Positions 46,501-55,837 of a stretch of 64,000 nucleotides of DNA are shown here, piece by piece. Within the stretch, counting starts at the first letter, position 1. Every line of letters begins with the position of its first letter. The translations under genes were made by a program, and so were the position numbers. Location of the stretch: NCBI GenBank assembly GCA_012934845.2, contig WNNJ02000567.1, positions 1 through 64,000 of the forward strand, given 5' to 3'. The DNA is from Pomphorhynchus laevis (Eukaryota; Acanthocephala; Palaeacanthocephala; Echinorhynchida; Pomphorhynchidae). Below the pieces are notes generated by a model, which was given only the letters and a program-made list of their open reading frames with translations, made no database searches and was not told the origin of the DNA.

Positions 46501-49500
46501 ATTTGTAATTATAATAAAGAATTAAAATCAATATGTAACGATAATATTCGAAACATAATGGAAACAGAATGTAATTGTAAAAGTCTTAGTTTTGATAAAA
46601 TAAATGAACATATATGTACCCATAATCTAGAATTAATTGAAAATTGTGAATTAAGAAAGCTGCTATCAAAAGGGTATAAATATAGATTAAATAATAACAA
46701 CAAAAATAAAATTTACAATTCGTTATATAATAACTTAAATGATTACTTTAGTAAGCTGATTAATAGTGAAAGCACGAATATATCTAAGATTGGAAAGATT
46801 ATATATTTGATAAAATTAAAAATAAAATGAAAATAACAAACAATTATAAACGGAAAGATAAAATTAATAAAGATATGTATAAAGAACTTACTAAATTAAA
46901 GGATAACTATATAAAAATAACTATTGATAAAGCTAGTAATAACTTTGTCTTCATATGCAAAAAGCTTTATTACTAATGAAAGAGGTTAATTCTAATGATT
47001 TAAATGTAAATCCAACATATGAACGCAGTGAGTTAAGTTTAGAAACAATTATTACAAGTCACTGTTCTATAATGGATAAAAAGGGTATAACGGTTGAATC
47101 AGATAATAAAACTATATCTATATTATATTGGAATCCAAAATTACATAAAAATCCAATAAAACCTAGGTTCATATGTAGTGCGTTTAAATGTACATTAAAA
47201 CCACTTTCTGTCTATATGAATAAAATACTTAAAGTAATTAAAGCACACTTCAAAAAATATTGTAGGATAATCGAAATTAATACTGGTATAAAACACTATT
47301 TCAGTATTAATTCTACAAAAGAATTTTTAGAACAGACAAAAGGAATAAATTTTCAAAACATAAATACATACGATTTTAGTACGCTTTATACAAATCTAGA
47401 TTCAGTAGATATTAAAGAAGCGTTAGTAAAATTAATTAATCTTATATTCGGAAAAAGATATACATATATATGTTATAATAATTATAACGCCTATCTAACA
47501 AAAATTAAACCATCAAATAAATATAAATATATGGATAAAATTGAATTAATAGAATCCTTAAATATTTTGATAAATCAAAATTATTTAAAAGTAGGGACAT
47601 CTATATTTAGACAAGTAAAAGGTGTTCCAATGGGTGGTAATAGTAGCCCAATTATAGCTGACTTGTTTTTAAGCTTTATAGTATATGAATTTGTTCATAA
47701 TTGTGTAAAAACTAAATCTAAACAATATAAATATATGAAATATATTTATATTGTAAATATAAATAAATATTTATATATAAATATTTAAATATATTTATAT
47801 TTATATATTTATAAATATATTAACATTAACTAAAACTACTATTAATTTATATCGTAAAGATGACATATTTAAATTTACAAGAAACATATTTTTGCAAGAG
47901 CATTCAAGCATACCAAATAATATAAAATATAATACATAAAATGATGAAATTTTAAGAATTGCAACAATATGTAATAATATTGGCTTTTTCAAAATCATTT
48001 AAATAATTTAATAGATACATATTTTAAACTAGGTTACTATAAAAATAACATCAAGCAGAAAATAGTAAAATATATAAATCAACACAATAATATAAAGAAT
48101 AAATTTAAACTCTTAAGTGGCAAATTTTTATGGATGGATAATAAATAATATACTTTGTATTAGAATAAGATACTAGATAGTTATTTCAGAGGAAATACAT
48201 CATTAGCATGTATTCGGCCCCGCTGCTATGTTGGGTAGAGGAGTTAGGGGCCGAAACCTGATACCATAGCAGTTCCTCCAGATGACCTCTATCCTTATTC
48301 TGATACAACGTCTGTTATTTATTAGTCAATTCATAAAAATGACGTTTATTTTAAATTTCAATTTTTTATTTTAACTTGATTATTATTATAAAAAGTCTTA
48401 TATTTTACTATAAAAAAGGTTACTATAAAAAATTTCATTTTTTAACTTGATATAATTTATAAAACATCTTATGACAATTATTTTATTATTTAATTATTAA
48501 ATTTTGATTTAGCATTATTATGTTTTGTTTATTTTATAATTATATTAATTACGTAGACTCAGTTAGCTAATTTGATTCGTCTACTTATAAATCGAAGTGT
48601 TTACATAAGCGAATTACAAGATGGCCTTTCGATAAATGCCTGATACGTATAATGGACGAAACAAAGACATATTGTTTTATCACTAGAATTTGATTCTTTC
48701 ACTAATTCGACACTCAATCTTGAAAGGATATCATTTACATATGGTCCACGAATGACTGGTGAACTGTCTCAATCTGTATGTACAAACAATAAGAGTTAAG
48801 ACAGCTGAGCATGATATTTTACTAATTCGGCTTATTAGAACCCCTGTTTCACTAAGACGTAATTTTTGATTGATAACCAATTAAAAAACATGACTTAATG
48901 TACTCGTTAGACTTACAAGGGAAGACAGCAGATCATAGCTTATTTCCACGGTGACATGATTTTAAACAAGTACGCTTAATTGAATATAAATCTTTAAAAA
49001 TTGCGTTTGGATAGGAATGTAATCATTAGTTGGCTCTTTCTCAGAGAAATTTTTTCTTTTAAAAATAGCCAACTAATAATTCAATATTGTCAGTTAAGTT
49101 CAAATTACATCGTTTGCCGTTTTTCAGGATTACGTCAAAAGATTGAAATTATTCTGATGGATTAAAACATAAATATTTGCAAAATCGTGTAGTTATTGAA
49201 ATGTTGTTAATAAAGCACTTTCAATGCATTAAGGAATAATAAAATCAAATTGCTAGATAAATATTACAAGATTGTTGTATAGAATAGCTCGGCTGGCATA
49301 GCTTGTGCCACGCCGCGCGTCCCCAGGTTGCGGATAGGGGAATGACCTGCATATACGCAGGGTAGCTATGATATAGTATAGCCATAAATTTTTGTAAATT
49401 AAAAATATTTGAGAGCGGAGCCCATAAATATACGAAAATGAGTAATGAAATAGAATAATAAATGTTTACCAATTTAACCCCACATGGACAATTGATTTTG

Positions 49501-52500
49501 CGTTTTGCTTCATCGGGATCAACTTCAATCAATATGTCTTAAAACGATATACGTAAGAGATTATAACCTACAACTTACAACTTACAGCTAAGCTTTGTTC
49601 GCAGAGAAGTTTTTGTCGAATTTGAAATTTGTGATGGCTAAATCAATAAAACTAATAAAAAATCTAAATGTTTACGCAATTTGTTCAATTTTATGGTAAT
49701 TAAGATGGGTTTACATTTCAGAATGCAACAAAATCAAATAAATTACAAAAAGTTGTCTTTCAACTTTTCGTACCGTTACAAACGAGTTACGACTCATTAG
49801 GAGGGAATATTCACATGGCAATTTATAGTAACATCGATACAGCAATTATCAAAAATACAATAATCATGACGTCATAGTGTTGATATACAAGTCTTAACCT
49901 GCAAGGGTACATATACTTTAAAAACTTAATGTTCTTCCAGATCAGCGAACTAAGTGATATATCATATGTTCTTCAAGATCAGCGAACTAAGTGATAAGTC
50001 ATATGTTCTTCCAGGTCAGCGAACTAAGTGATAAGTCATATGTTCTTCCAGAGCAGCGAACTAAGTGATAAGTCATATGTTCTTCCAGAGCAGCGAACTA
50101 AGTGATATATCATATGTTCTTCCAGATCAGCGAACTAAGTGATATATCATATGTTCTTCAAGATCAGCGAACTAAGTGATAAGTCATATGTTCTTCCAGG
50201 TCAGCGAACTAAGTGATAAGTCATATGTTCTTCCAGAGCAGCGAACTATGTGATAAGTCATATGTTCTTCCAGATCAGCGAACTAGGTGATAAGTCATAT
50301 GTTCTTCCAGATCAGCGAACTAAGTGATAAGTCATATGTTCTTCCAGATCAGCGAACTAAGTGATAAGTCATATGTTCTTCTAGAGCAGCGAACTAGGTG
50401 ATAAGTCATATGTTCTTCCAGAGCAGCGAACTAAGTGATAAGTCGTATGTTCTTCCAGATCAGCGAACTAAGTGATAAGTCATATGTTCTTCCAGATCAG
50501 CGAACTAAGTGATAAGTCATATGTTCTTCCAGAGCAGCGAACTAAATAATAAGTCATATGTTCTTCCAGATCAGCGAACTAAGTAATAATTCCAACTTAA
50601 GGTTAAATACTCAACTGTATTCTGCAATGAGAATAAACGGAAATCGCCAAGAGTGCTCACTAATTTGTAAGTGAACTAAGTGATAAGTCATATGTTCTTC
50701 CAGATCAGCAAACTAAGTGATAAGTCATATGTTCTTCCAGAGTGCTCACTAATTTGTAAAAATAACAATATTATCTCAAAAATTTAGGATGTAAAAATAA
50801 AATATTCAATAAAATATTGTCGATTAAAGATAAATTGATTAATAATCTTCGTAAAGATTAAATGACTATAGACAAATTATTATTATTTTAAGGCTTGCCA
50901 TTTTTTAAAGACGATCATATAGCACCTACTTAAGCGTAATTTAATGAAGCCAAGCAGTTTAAAATTATGAAAACATCATTTCTAATTAGTGGTTTAGAAT
51001 ATAATAAATGGAATGTAATAAATTGCCATTATATTGGCAATTCCTAAAAAAGAATTTGTCACATCAAATAAAATAATGTTAACATAATGAACGTACGATA
51101 TGTATTTTAAAGAAAATAAACATTCCATTGAAAAACGGTTTCAACGAGGCCGTTGGTTTTCACGTTATAATTTTATCTAGCGTAGGATTCTTGGTTTTCT
51201 CCGAGAATCAAATAAGCAAAATAACTTTGTAAATTTTCGCAATTGCAGTTTGCTTCTTCAGACTAAATTAAAAAATAGTAGTCCAAACTTTTTGTTCAAA
51301 AAGCCAAATTGATTCTTTGTGGCAATATGATAATATATCTATTTTGCTTCGAAACATGCTTGTGCATTAAAAATATTTACATTTACTTTATTAGAATAGC
51401 ATACCCCGAAGTTGTATTCTGACGATTTACTGGTATCCTCGAGAGAAGAACTTTTGACACCGTTCTAGTAAACAATGCACACTTGTAGCAAGTTATTTAG
51501 TAATTCAAGCAGCAAGAATATTACCTCTATCAGGTGATTCGATTCATTCAAAATACTAGAGTCGGCAAGCACTTGCAAGGAAAGAATATGAAAAGAAGTG
51601 TTAACTTTTCTATCCATCAATGATACAGCACTTGTATTGAATTTAAATTCTTTATAAATGGACTCAACAAATCCAGGGGGATTATAATTACTCGGTGTGT
51701 CTAAACAGTAATTAATATACCATGATTAAAGATGGTTTATTATTTTTTAATCGGTTCACAAAATATTGCGTTATAAAAATTCTTTGTTTGAGATACATCT
51801 TCATCTTTAAATTTATTTAAAGATGAAGATGAATAAATAAATTTATTTAAATTTATTTAAGTACAAAATATGGTGCATCATCTTTAAATTTATTTAAAGA
51901 TGAAGATGAATAAATAAATTTATTTAAATTTATTTAAGTACAAAATATGGTGCATCACCAAAGTTATCTGATTTGCTTGAAAACGTAATTAATATTGCCA
52001 AAAACTAAATGGGAAAACCGAATGATAGGTAAATTAAACTAAATGGGAAAACCGAATGATAGGTAAATTAAACAAATTAAATATCGAGGATGAAAGCGAT
52101 AATGTTTGATAATAATTTAAAATATGGTTCAATACTTAAAGTTCAATATCCTTATAATTACTTAGACCGGATGCTTGTATTCAATAATATAGAGCACTCA
52201 CTATATATATTCAAACATGCTCACTGTTATACATGCAGTGTCATATATTGTATGACGATATATCAACGATAGATTTCTCACTTGAATGCGTCGATTTTTT
52301 TAATGCTTCGATTTTTGCTTCGATTTTCATCTTGAAATCAATTATAATTCACTAATTCTAATTAGCACGGAAATTTTTGATTAATTTCTTGGGTTTATCA
52401 ACTATTGGAATTAAACTGTTCAAATAATAAATTATCGTCCTTTAATGATGGTTAATTCTGTCTTTATATAAATATACGATCATTATTTAAAAAAGAAGTT

Positions 52501-55500
52501 TTGGAAATATTTATTTAAAAAGCATGCAAACCATAATTATAGTATAGTGTAATATAATATATCTTTCAATATATTACAATAGACTTTTAATAGACTATTT
52601 ATAGACTATTAATTCAGGAACAAAAGTTTATCATCAAGCAAGTTACATTGTAAACTAAATCAAAGTGATCAAAAGCCATGAAAATACGATTTTAACTCAT
52701 TTAAAGCTCATTTCATGCTGTTTTAATGAATATTTTAACGAAGAACGTTGCTAAACAGGTTTAAGTTCCTAAACCTATTTATAAACAAACTCATTGATCC
52801 AGCAGCACAAATCGGAAAAATATGTCAATCTAAGCGATATTGAAATCTAAATTGAAAGATATCTAAGCGATATCATTTAAATATGGAAAATATTACTTCT
52901 TACGAAAATAATATTATTTTTATCAGTGTACTCAAAGTCGCGTAGTTCATTATTTACTACATCCAGTTAAATTATAGACTGATTATTGAAAATTGACAAA
53001 ATGATTTGACAAAATTGAAAATGATTTTATTATTTTAATTAGCTTGTTTTTTACAAGATTTTTAATTAAAACATGCTCACTTTTAATGATCCAATATTAA
53101 TAAGGATTGATTATCACAAATTGCTGCTCTATCTCAAAGTGTTCATTTGTAGCACAAAGTATTTAAAAAAGTGTTTGAAATACGAGTAATTATCGAAAAG
53201 ATTAAATTTACGAAAGATAAAAATTTACCTTTTGTAAAAATTAGCTTCATCGTCATATATGGCGCAACTTCTTGTGGCTTTAAAGATTCAAAAGTTTTCT
53301 TTAATGTCATCAAAAGTGAAACCGTGTCCGATTGAATCGTCTCAAAATTCGAAATTTCATGATGTTTACTCTTGAATCTGATATAAACATGTATCCATTT
53401 TATAAATTATAAAATATGGCAAAAAACTATTTGGCACAAATCTACTTTGTATTATTATACACGTAATGCATACTCGTTAACATGATCTTTAATTTGGGGG
53501 AAAATGTGAAATATGCCAGAACTTGATTGCTTATAACATGACCAAAGTCTTTTGCATGCATTATCATGTCTATAGATAAACATATCGAGGAGTCCACATG
53601 TGATTATGATCTATGTTTTATATAAGCCTTTGCTCTGATGTGATAATTGAAATTAACGGCATATAAATGTTGACGAATTATATGATCTAAGAAGAAGGGT
53701 TTTTTATTTTTTCATCAAAGGTAGATTTTTGTTAAGGTATTTTTAAGTATTTCAAGATTAAAATGTTTTTAAGAGAAAAGTATAATGAATTGTTATATAA
53801 AGAGTAGGCCATTTCGTCATATTTCAATAAAAATATTTACAACCTATCCTCGAATAGATCAAAATAAAGTCAAGCCGGAGAAAGCAATGTGATAAGGAAG
53901 TTCACCAAAATAATTGCTGCGTGAATTGTCTTAATCCTCCTTAATTTTTGAATGGTAATTGCGTTAGCACAAAGCGTGTATTCCGTTTAAAATTTCAAAA
54001 TAAAAATACGGAAATTAAAAACACTTTTACAAATTTGAAGAGCAGTCTAAAATAACGAAACCTTACCCTTTAAACATTAGTTGAGAAGACTTGTCATGAT
54101 GAATGAATGTAAAATTGTATACTTCTTGCATCATCTAATTAAATTAATCGATAGTCAACAAAAGTAGTCAATTCTCATATTGAATAGCAGACAAATATGT
54201 TCATTCTGTCAAATATTCATAATAAAATAGACAGATCAAAATTGAATCAATGCATTAAAATATTAAAACAGTTGTATTAATACAAGAAATGAAATAGTTG
54301 CTAGATATAACTTTAAGACGTTGGGTATTAGTTATTAAGTTATGCATTTAGTTATTTATCATATAGAAAATATTATTTAGTTGTATATATTTATTAAATA
54401 TTTTAATATATTAGTTTGACATTTTTATTATTTATGGGACATTCATTTGTGAGACAATTATTATATTCATTAAGGGACATTCATTTGTATTTTGAAATAT
54501 TCAAAAGGCATTTTCGACAGACTTCATCAATTCGGTAAAATATGTAACTGTTTTGTAAGATTTTCTTCTTTTAATTTATATATTTTATGCCTTTACATTA
54601 CATTTCACATTACTTTGTGCATTCTTAATTTTTATTCTTTTTTATTTTTACTTAACGTTGCGATTTTTTATTGATTTCTATAAATTTGATTAATTTTCAC
54701 ATAACATAAATCGAAATTTTAAATTTTACATAATTTTGTTGCATATTTCAATTTTTTAATTTTTACGGAATTTTTTGATGTTTACATAAGTTTTGTTGAA
54801 TTTCTTAATTTTCAGATAATTCGTTATACATTTTTTGTAATTTTCAAATAATTCTTTATGAATATTCTATTTTTCACCTAATTTTGTTGAAATTTTTAAT
54901 TTTCACATAATTTTTATCAATCTTTTTTAATAAAGGCTTTACCGCCTTTTTAACATTCAAAATAGTGATTTGTATGTAAAATTATTATTTTAAATCATTT
55001 CTTTGCTAATCGTTCACAAAACAATAAATGTCAAACTCTCATAATTCCTAATAAATATAAAGATACTCTATCATCAAAATAGTATGCTTTACAGCCTTAA
55101 ACTAATTTATTTCACGATAAATTGAATCGATCAGGCATACCGCATTAATTTTGGATATTCTGATATTAGCAAAATTAATAAAAAAAGCTATAAAATATTT
55201 TGTGCTAAATGTGGATAAAGTGCGACTTAAATTTAAACACTCATACATTTAATACATTGATACATACGTTCATATTTTCTGTATCTGTAAAAATTCCAAC
55301 TAGAACTTGTTCGAGCTTGCAAAACGTTAAATTTAGAACTTTATTATATTTGAAGAATACTTACATAACATTTTTCAATGGAGTCAAAGCATCCACGTAA
55401 CCAAGTTAATAGTAAGCTAGACATTTCGCAATGCGGTCGAATAATCTTCAATGCCAATCCTGAACCAATGCAATGATTGTAAAACATATAAATTATTAGA

Positions 55501-55831
55501 TTTACCGGAGACATTTCGATCGTCAAAAGAACTTTCATCAAGCACCTTTCTCACGTAGACAACGGTAGACAATGCAATTGTAAATAAACGCTTGACAAAT
55601 TTCTTTGAACTTATTTGATCGGAAACTGACGATGGAAATACTGATGTCCACTAGAGATCAAAAGCTAAACGTAAGATCTACATATATAATATAGCAATAC
55701 CCCTTCGACACACCCGGTATTCAGCGACATTTGAAAAAATCTAGAATTTTTAGCAAATTAAATTACCCGTATTTACAATCACTTTGGAGTTATACTGCTG
55801 CTCTTACATATTTAATGTTTTTAATCATCAT
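37448..55831 (-). CDS. HORMAD1: HORMAD/Hop1-like meiotic HORMA-domain protein, 13-exon model
   Basis: Exons 5' to 3' on the minus strand: 55808-55831, 55506-55650, 55365-55459, 54067-54134, 53229-53377, 51525-51700, 51226-51262 (weak), 49470-49537, 42191-42316, 42085-42144, 41877-42034, 37791-37929, 37448-37543. All phases agree; total 446 codons plus stop. HORMA domain first: FVKRLFTIALSTVVYVRK, LLLTWLRGCFDSIEKCY, VAPYMTMKLIFTKDTPSNYN, PPGFVES, as in HORMAD1. Then a C4HC3 PHD finger split over two exons, a winged helix (LWRRSILFFV..ERNGFI), and a basic tail. HORMADs load on meiotic chromosome axes and promote break formation and homologue pairing. Hop1-type proteins carry this PHD plus winged-helix chromatin-binding region, which mammalian HORMAD1 lacks. 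Introns hold many elements; the longest is 7.2 kb. Confidence 0.87.
37791..37929 (-). CDS. HORMAD exon 12, tail
   Basis: Acceptor ACATTATTAAG, donor GTAATG; its one-base start completes the codon left by exon 11. Contains VKYTVNTKAVMESLRSN, then SPTGSMVTKTDTVIRN. Confidence 0.72.
38036..38343 (-). mobile_element. tRNA-derived SINE with hammerhead-like core
   Basis: On the minus strand an A-box-like AGTCTAGTGG (near 38229) is followed after 43 bp by a B-box-like GTTCAAATCC (near 38160), the normal tRNA spacing. Downstream come GGGTCGAAACG and CAGCAGCTGATGAGACCC. The SINE sits in the intron between HORMAD exons 11 and 12. Schistosome Sm-alpha elements are a known case of a pol III SINE carrying a hammerhead ribozyme; the family link is inference. 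Confidence 0.65.
38070..38116 (-). ncRNA. Hammerhead-like motif in SINE
   Basis: GAAA (38108-38111) and CTGATGA (38075-38081) are invariant. Helix II pairs GGGTC with GACCC over five Watson-Crick pairs, against GGACC with GGTTC at 3405-3452, so two pairs changed on both sides. Helix III is ACGT-GAA-ATGT, followed by A. Helix I is weak, and an alternative hairpin GTCTGGGT/ACCCAGAC competes. Confidence 0.5.
38640..40150 (+). repeat. Tandem array of Penelope-like terminal repeats
   Basis: The block TGTATTAGAATAAGGTACAC starts at 38668, 38900, 39217, 39449 and 39681 (spacings 232, 317, 232, 232), with a decayed sixth copy at 39940. About 280 bp at 38655-38935 recur almost unchanged at 39204-39482, so a two-unit block was duplicated recently. 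Each unit starts TATGGATGGATAATAAA, the text that ends the PLE ORF at 48130. No ORF is present, so the array multiplied without the coding part. Confidence 0.85.
40326..40520 (-). CDS. Possible terminal exon, unrecognised
   Basis: A 64-codon frame. After an internal CTACATACAG it reads MTKTQLIKYLSAMERSFYD and ends at TAA. It lies in the HORMAD intron between exons 11 and 12, on the same strand, but is not needed by that model. Confidence 0.2.
   Translation of the reverse strand: MYTNVHHNATIELCCLRKYNYIQMTKTQLIKYLSAMERSFYDICVYSSFVSFYSNEKFDANVYH
41290..41435 (-). mobile_element. RLE-type LINE RT scrap
   Basis: Minus-strand frames give LLVFAYATASIPLIQKL and, after a shift, FWYADDANCVS, the motif B-to-C stretch of the same family as 60740-63720. 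It is short and dead. Confidence 0.55.
41446..41609. repeat. Foldback element copy 4
   Basis: Arms of about 80 bp with the inner TTAGCATCTTCAAAAAATTAC / TGTAAAGATGCTAACAGAGG core. It lies in the intron between HORMAD exons 11 and 12. Confidence 0.8.
41877..42034 (-). CDS. HORMAD exon 11, winged helix
   Basis: Acceptor GTTTTATTTTAG, donor GTAATT. Contains LWRRSILFFVLNTNFF and ESEKHAELMLIIAERNGFI, matching the Hop1/HORMAD winged helix. Without splicing it would stop at 41873. Confidence 0.78.
42085..42144 (-). CDS. HORMAD exon 10, winged-helix start
   Basis: Twenty codons, KYSLIDDNEILRSIGLVSME, between CTCGTTAAG and GTATAA. Both junctions are in phase with their neighbours. Confidence 0.65.
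42191..42316 (-). CDS. HORMAD exon 9, second half of PHD finger
   Basis: Acceptor TTGCTGAATCACAG, donor GTATTT, phase 0 at both ends. Product DNGPFMLCKLCKRYRHSACF, then a CHEC pair in SCHECSPDDT. Joined to exon 8 it completes a C4HC3 pattern with normal PHD spacing. Confidence 0.85.
42553..42843 (-). CDS. Unassigned ORF within a HORMAD intron
   Basis: A 96-codon frame starting MSAINNYLRHCGIWDRKMNE and ending at a GGTAAAAT that could be a donor. It lies between exons 8 and 9 of the HORMAD model, on the same strand. Including it would break the PHD finger, so it is either an alternative exon, another gene, or chance. Confidence 0.3.
   Translation of the reverse strand: MSAINNYLRHCGIWDRKMNELESYFLKYPSMIQCNLTMLNSKIRALIVIALNNGYYDHLCVNKCQFYILTNFTIKPKMLVPMAQALTLMFYDSIER
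43143..46262 (+). mobile_element. Two-ORF LINE with zinc-knuckle ORF1, truncated by a PLE
   Basis: ORF1 (43143-43740 open, then shifted) ends with a zinc-knuckle region: CPHCNQ near 43725, CGVCG near 43785. ORF2 shows endonuclease motif VLGDFNDITGRWI near 44730. The RT has VAVFLDFSAAFDRISIPFVI (motif A, near 45880), TQGSPFSPI (motif B, near 46065) and VVYADDTTALFS (motif C, near 46148). Many frame breaks make it dead. It stops shortly after motif C, where Penelope-like sequence begins, so the PLE inserted into it or replaced its end. The whole nest lies in the intron between HORMAD exons 8 and 9, antisense to that gene. Confidence 0.82.
46262..48130 (+). mobile_element. Penelope-like element (PLE), interrupted ORF
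   Basis: The N-terminal part reads YKLLPPLGRKICNYNKEL, then CNCKSLSFDKINEHICTHN, then ELRKLLSKGYKYRL. The RT part (46955-47788) reads YWNPKLHKNPIKPRFICSA, NTYDFSTLYTNL (motif A) and RQVKGVPMGGNSSPIIADLF (motif B). Further on come TKTTINLYRKDD, IPNNIKYNT and ILRIATICNNIGF. This is the standard block order of animal Penelope-like reverse transcriptases. The YxDD region near 47760 is lost in AT-rich simple sequence, and the ORF is interrupted several times. No GIY-YIG nuclease was recognised. The end, FLWMDNK, overlaps the start of the terminal repeat. Confidence 0.88.
48125..48355 (+). repeat. Penelope-like terminal repeat at the PLE 3' end
   Basis: Same unit as the array at 38640-40150. The outer ends pair over about 33 bp, hairpin AATACAT-CATTAGC-ATGTATT lies at 48194-48214, and CTGCTATG (48223-48230) pairs perfectly with CATAGCAG (48265-48272). 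Confidence 0.85.
48360..49460. other. Intron stretch with one open frame
   Basis: A minus-strand open stretch at about 48613-48770 reads SSPVIRGPYVNDILSRLSVE and ends at a GTAAAC. It lies between HORMAD exons 8 and 9 and is excluded from that model because the PHD finger reads through without it. The rest is AT-rich. Confidence 0.3.
49470..49537 (-). CDS. HORMAD exon 8, first half of PHD finger
   Basis: Acceptor ATCGTTTTAAG, donor GTAAAC. Product ILIEVDPDEAKRKINCPCGV then KL; the CPC pair supplies the first two zinc ligands. Confidence 0.8.
49921..50760 (+). repeat. 37-bp minisatellite
   Basis: About 18 units of ATCAGCGAACTAAGTGATAA plus GTCATATGTTCTTCCAG run from 49921 to 50590. After about 80 bp of other sequence come two more. 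Variants (AGATC or AGAGC; GATAAG or GATATA) recur in blocks, so groups of units were copied together. It lies in the intron between HORMAD exons 7 and 8. Confidence 0.92.
51226..51262 (-). CDS. HORMAD exon 7 (uncertain linker exon)
   Basis: Acceptor TTTTTTAATTTAG is good. The phase-compatible donor (GTTATT) is weak. Product SEEANCNCENLQ. Unspliced, the frame continues to a TAA near 51174. Confidence 0.4.
51525..51700 (-). CDS. HORMAD exon 6, end of HORMA domain
   Basis: Acceptor TACTGTTTAG, donor GTAATA. Begins TPSNYNPPGFVES (family TPPDYQPPGFKDG) and ends with TSFHILSLQVLADSS (family TPFHIFKVKVTTE). Confidence 0.87.
51790..52075. repeat. Two short local tandem duplications
   Basis: A roughly 81-bp unit with TCATCTTTAAATTTATTTAA and GTACAAAATATGGTGCATCA is present twice (51800-51960). 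Then AACTAAATGGGAAAACCGAA plus TGATAGGTAAATT is present twice (52003-52072). Confidence 0.8.
53229..53377 (-). CDS. HORMAD exon 5, HORMA domain
   Basis: Acceptor TTTATATCAG, donor GTAAATTT. Contains DTVSLLMTLKKTFESLKPQ and VAPYMTMKLIFTK, matching ILLIRKIYILMQNL and VCLTMKLFYYD. Confidence 0.87.
54067..54134 (-). CDS. HORMAD exon 4, HORMA domain
   Basis: Acceptor TTTAATTAG, donor GTAAGG. Product MMQEVYNFTFIHHDKSSQLM, the strand that pairs with the ECYQFKFKY strand of the family. Confidence 0.75.
54560..54950. repeat. Degenerate T-rich repeats
   Basis: Diverged units of about 45-50 bp with AATTTTCACATAATTTTGTTG recur through this HORMAD intron stretch (between exons 3 and 4, beyond exon 4). 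Confidence 0.55.
55365..55459 (-). CDS. HORMAD exon 3, HORMA domain
   Basis: Acceptor GCATTGGTTCAG, donor GTAAGTATT. Product LALKIIRPHCEMSSLLLTW, then LRGCFDSIEKCY, matching the KWMLGCYDALQKKY block of HORMAD1. Confidence 0.87.
55506..55650 (-). CDS. HORMAD exon 2, HORMA N-terminal part
   Basis: Acceptor TTGATCTCTAG, donor GTAAATC. Contains TSVFPSSVSDQIS and VKRLFTIALSTVVYVRKVLD, matching the vertebrate VKRLLAVSxSCITYLRGxFPE block. Confidence 0.85.
55808..55831 (-). CDS. HORMAD exon 1 (start exon)
   Basis: ATGATG start followed by six codons (product MMIKNIKY) and a GTAAGA donor, phase 0. The 15-bp minisatellite begins seven bases upstream. An alternative upstream start through the repeat (frame DDVDD) is possible but unlikely. 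Confidence 0.6.
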
Positions 55832-55837
55832 ATGATC

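Noticed and set aside
46509-46703. Minus-strand ORF inside the PLE
   Set aside because: Shadow of the Penelope-like coding sequence.
51525-51700. UBR1-type ubiquitin ligase exon
   Set aside because: The FHIL block first suggested UBR1, but exon order contradicted it and the PPGF block with its neighbours fits HORMAD in sequence, order and phase.
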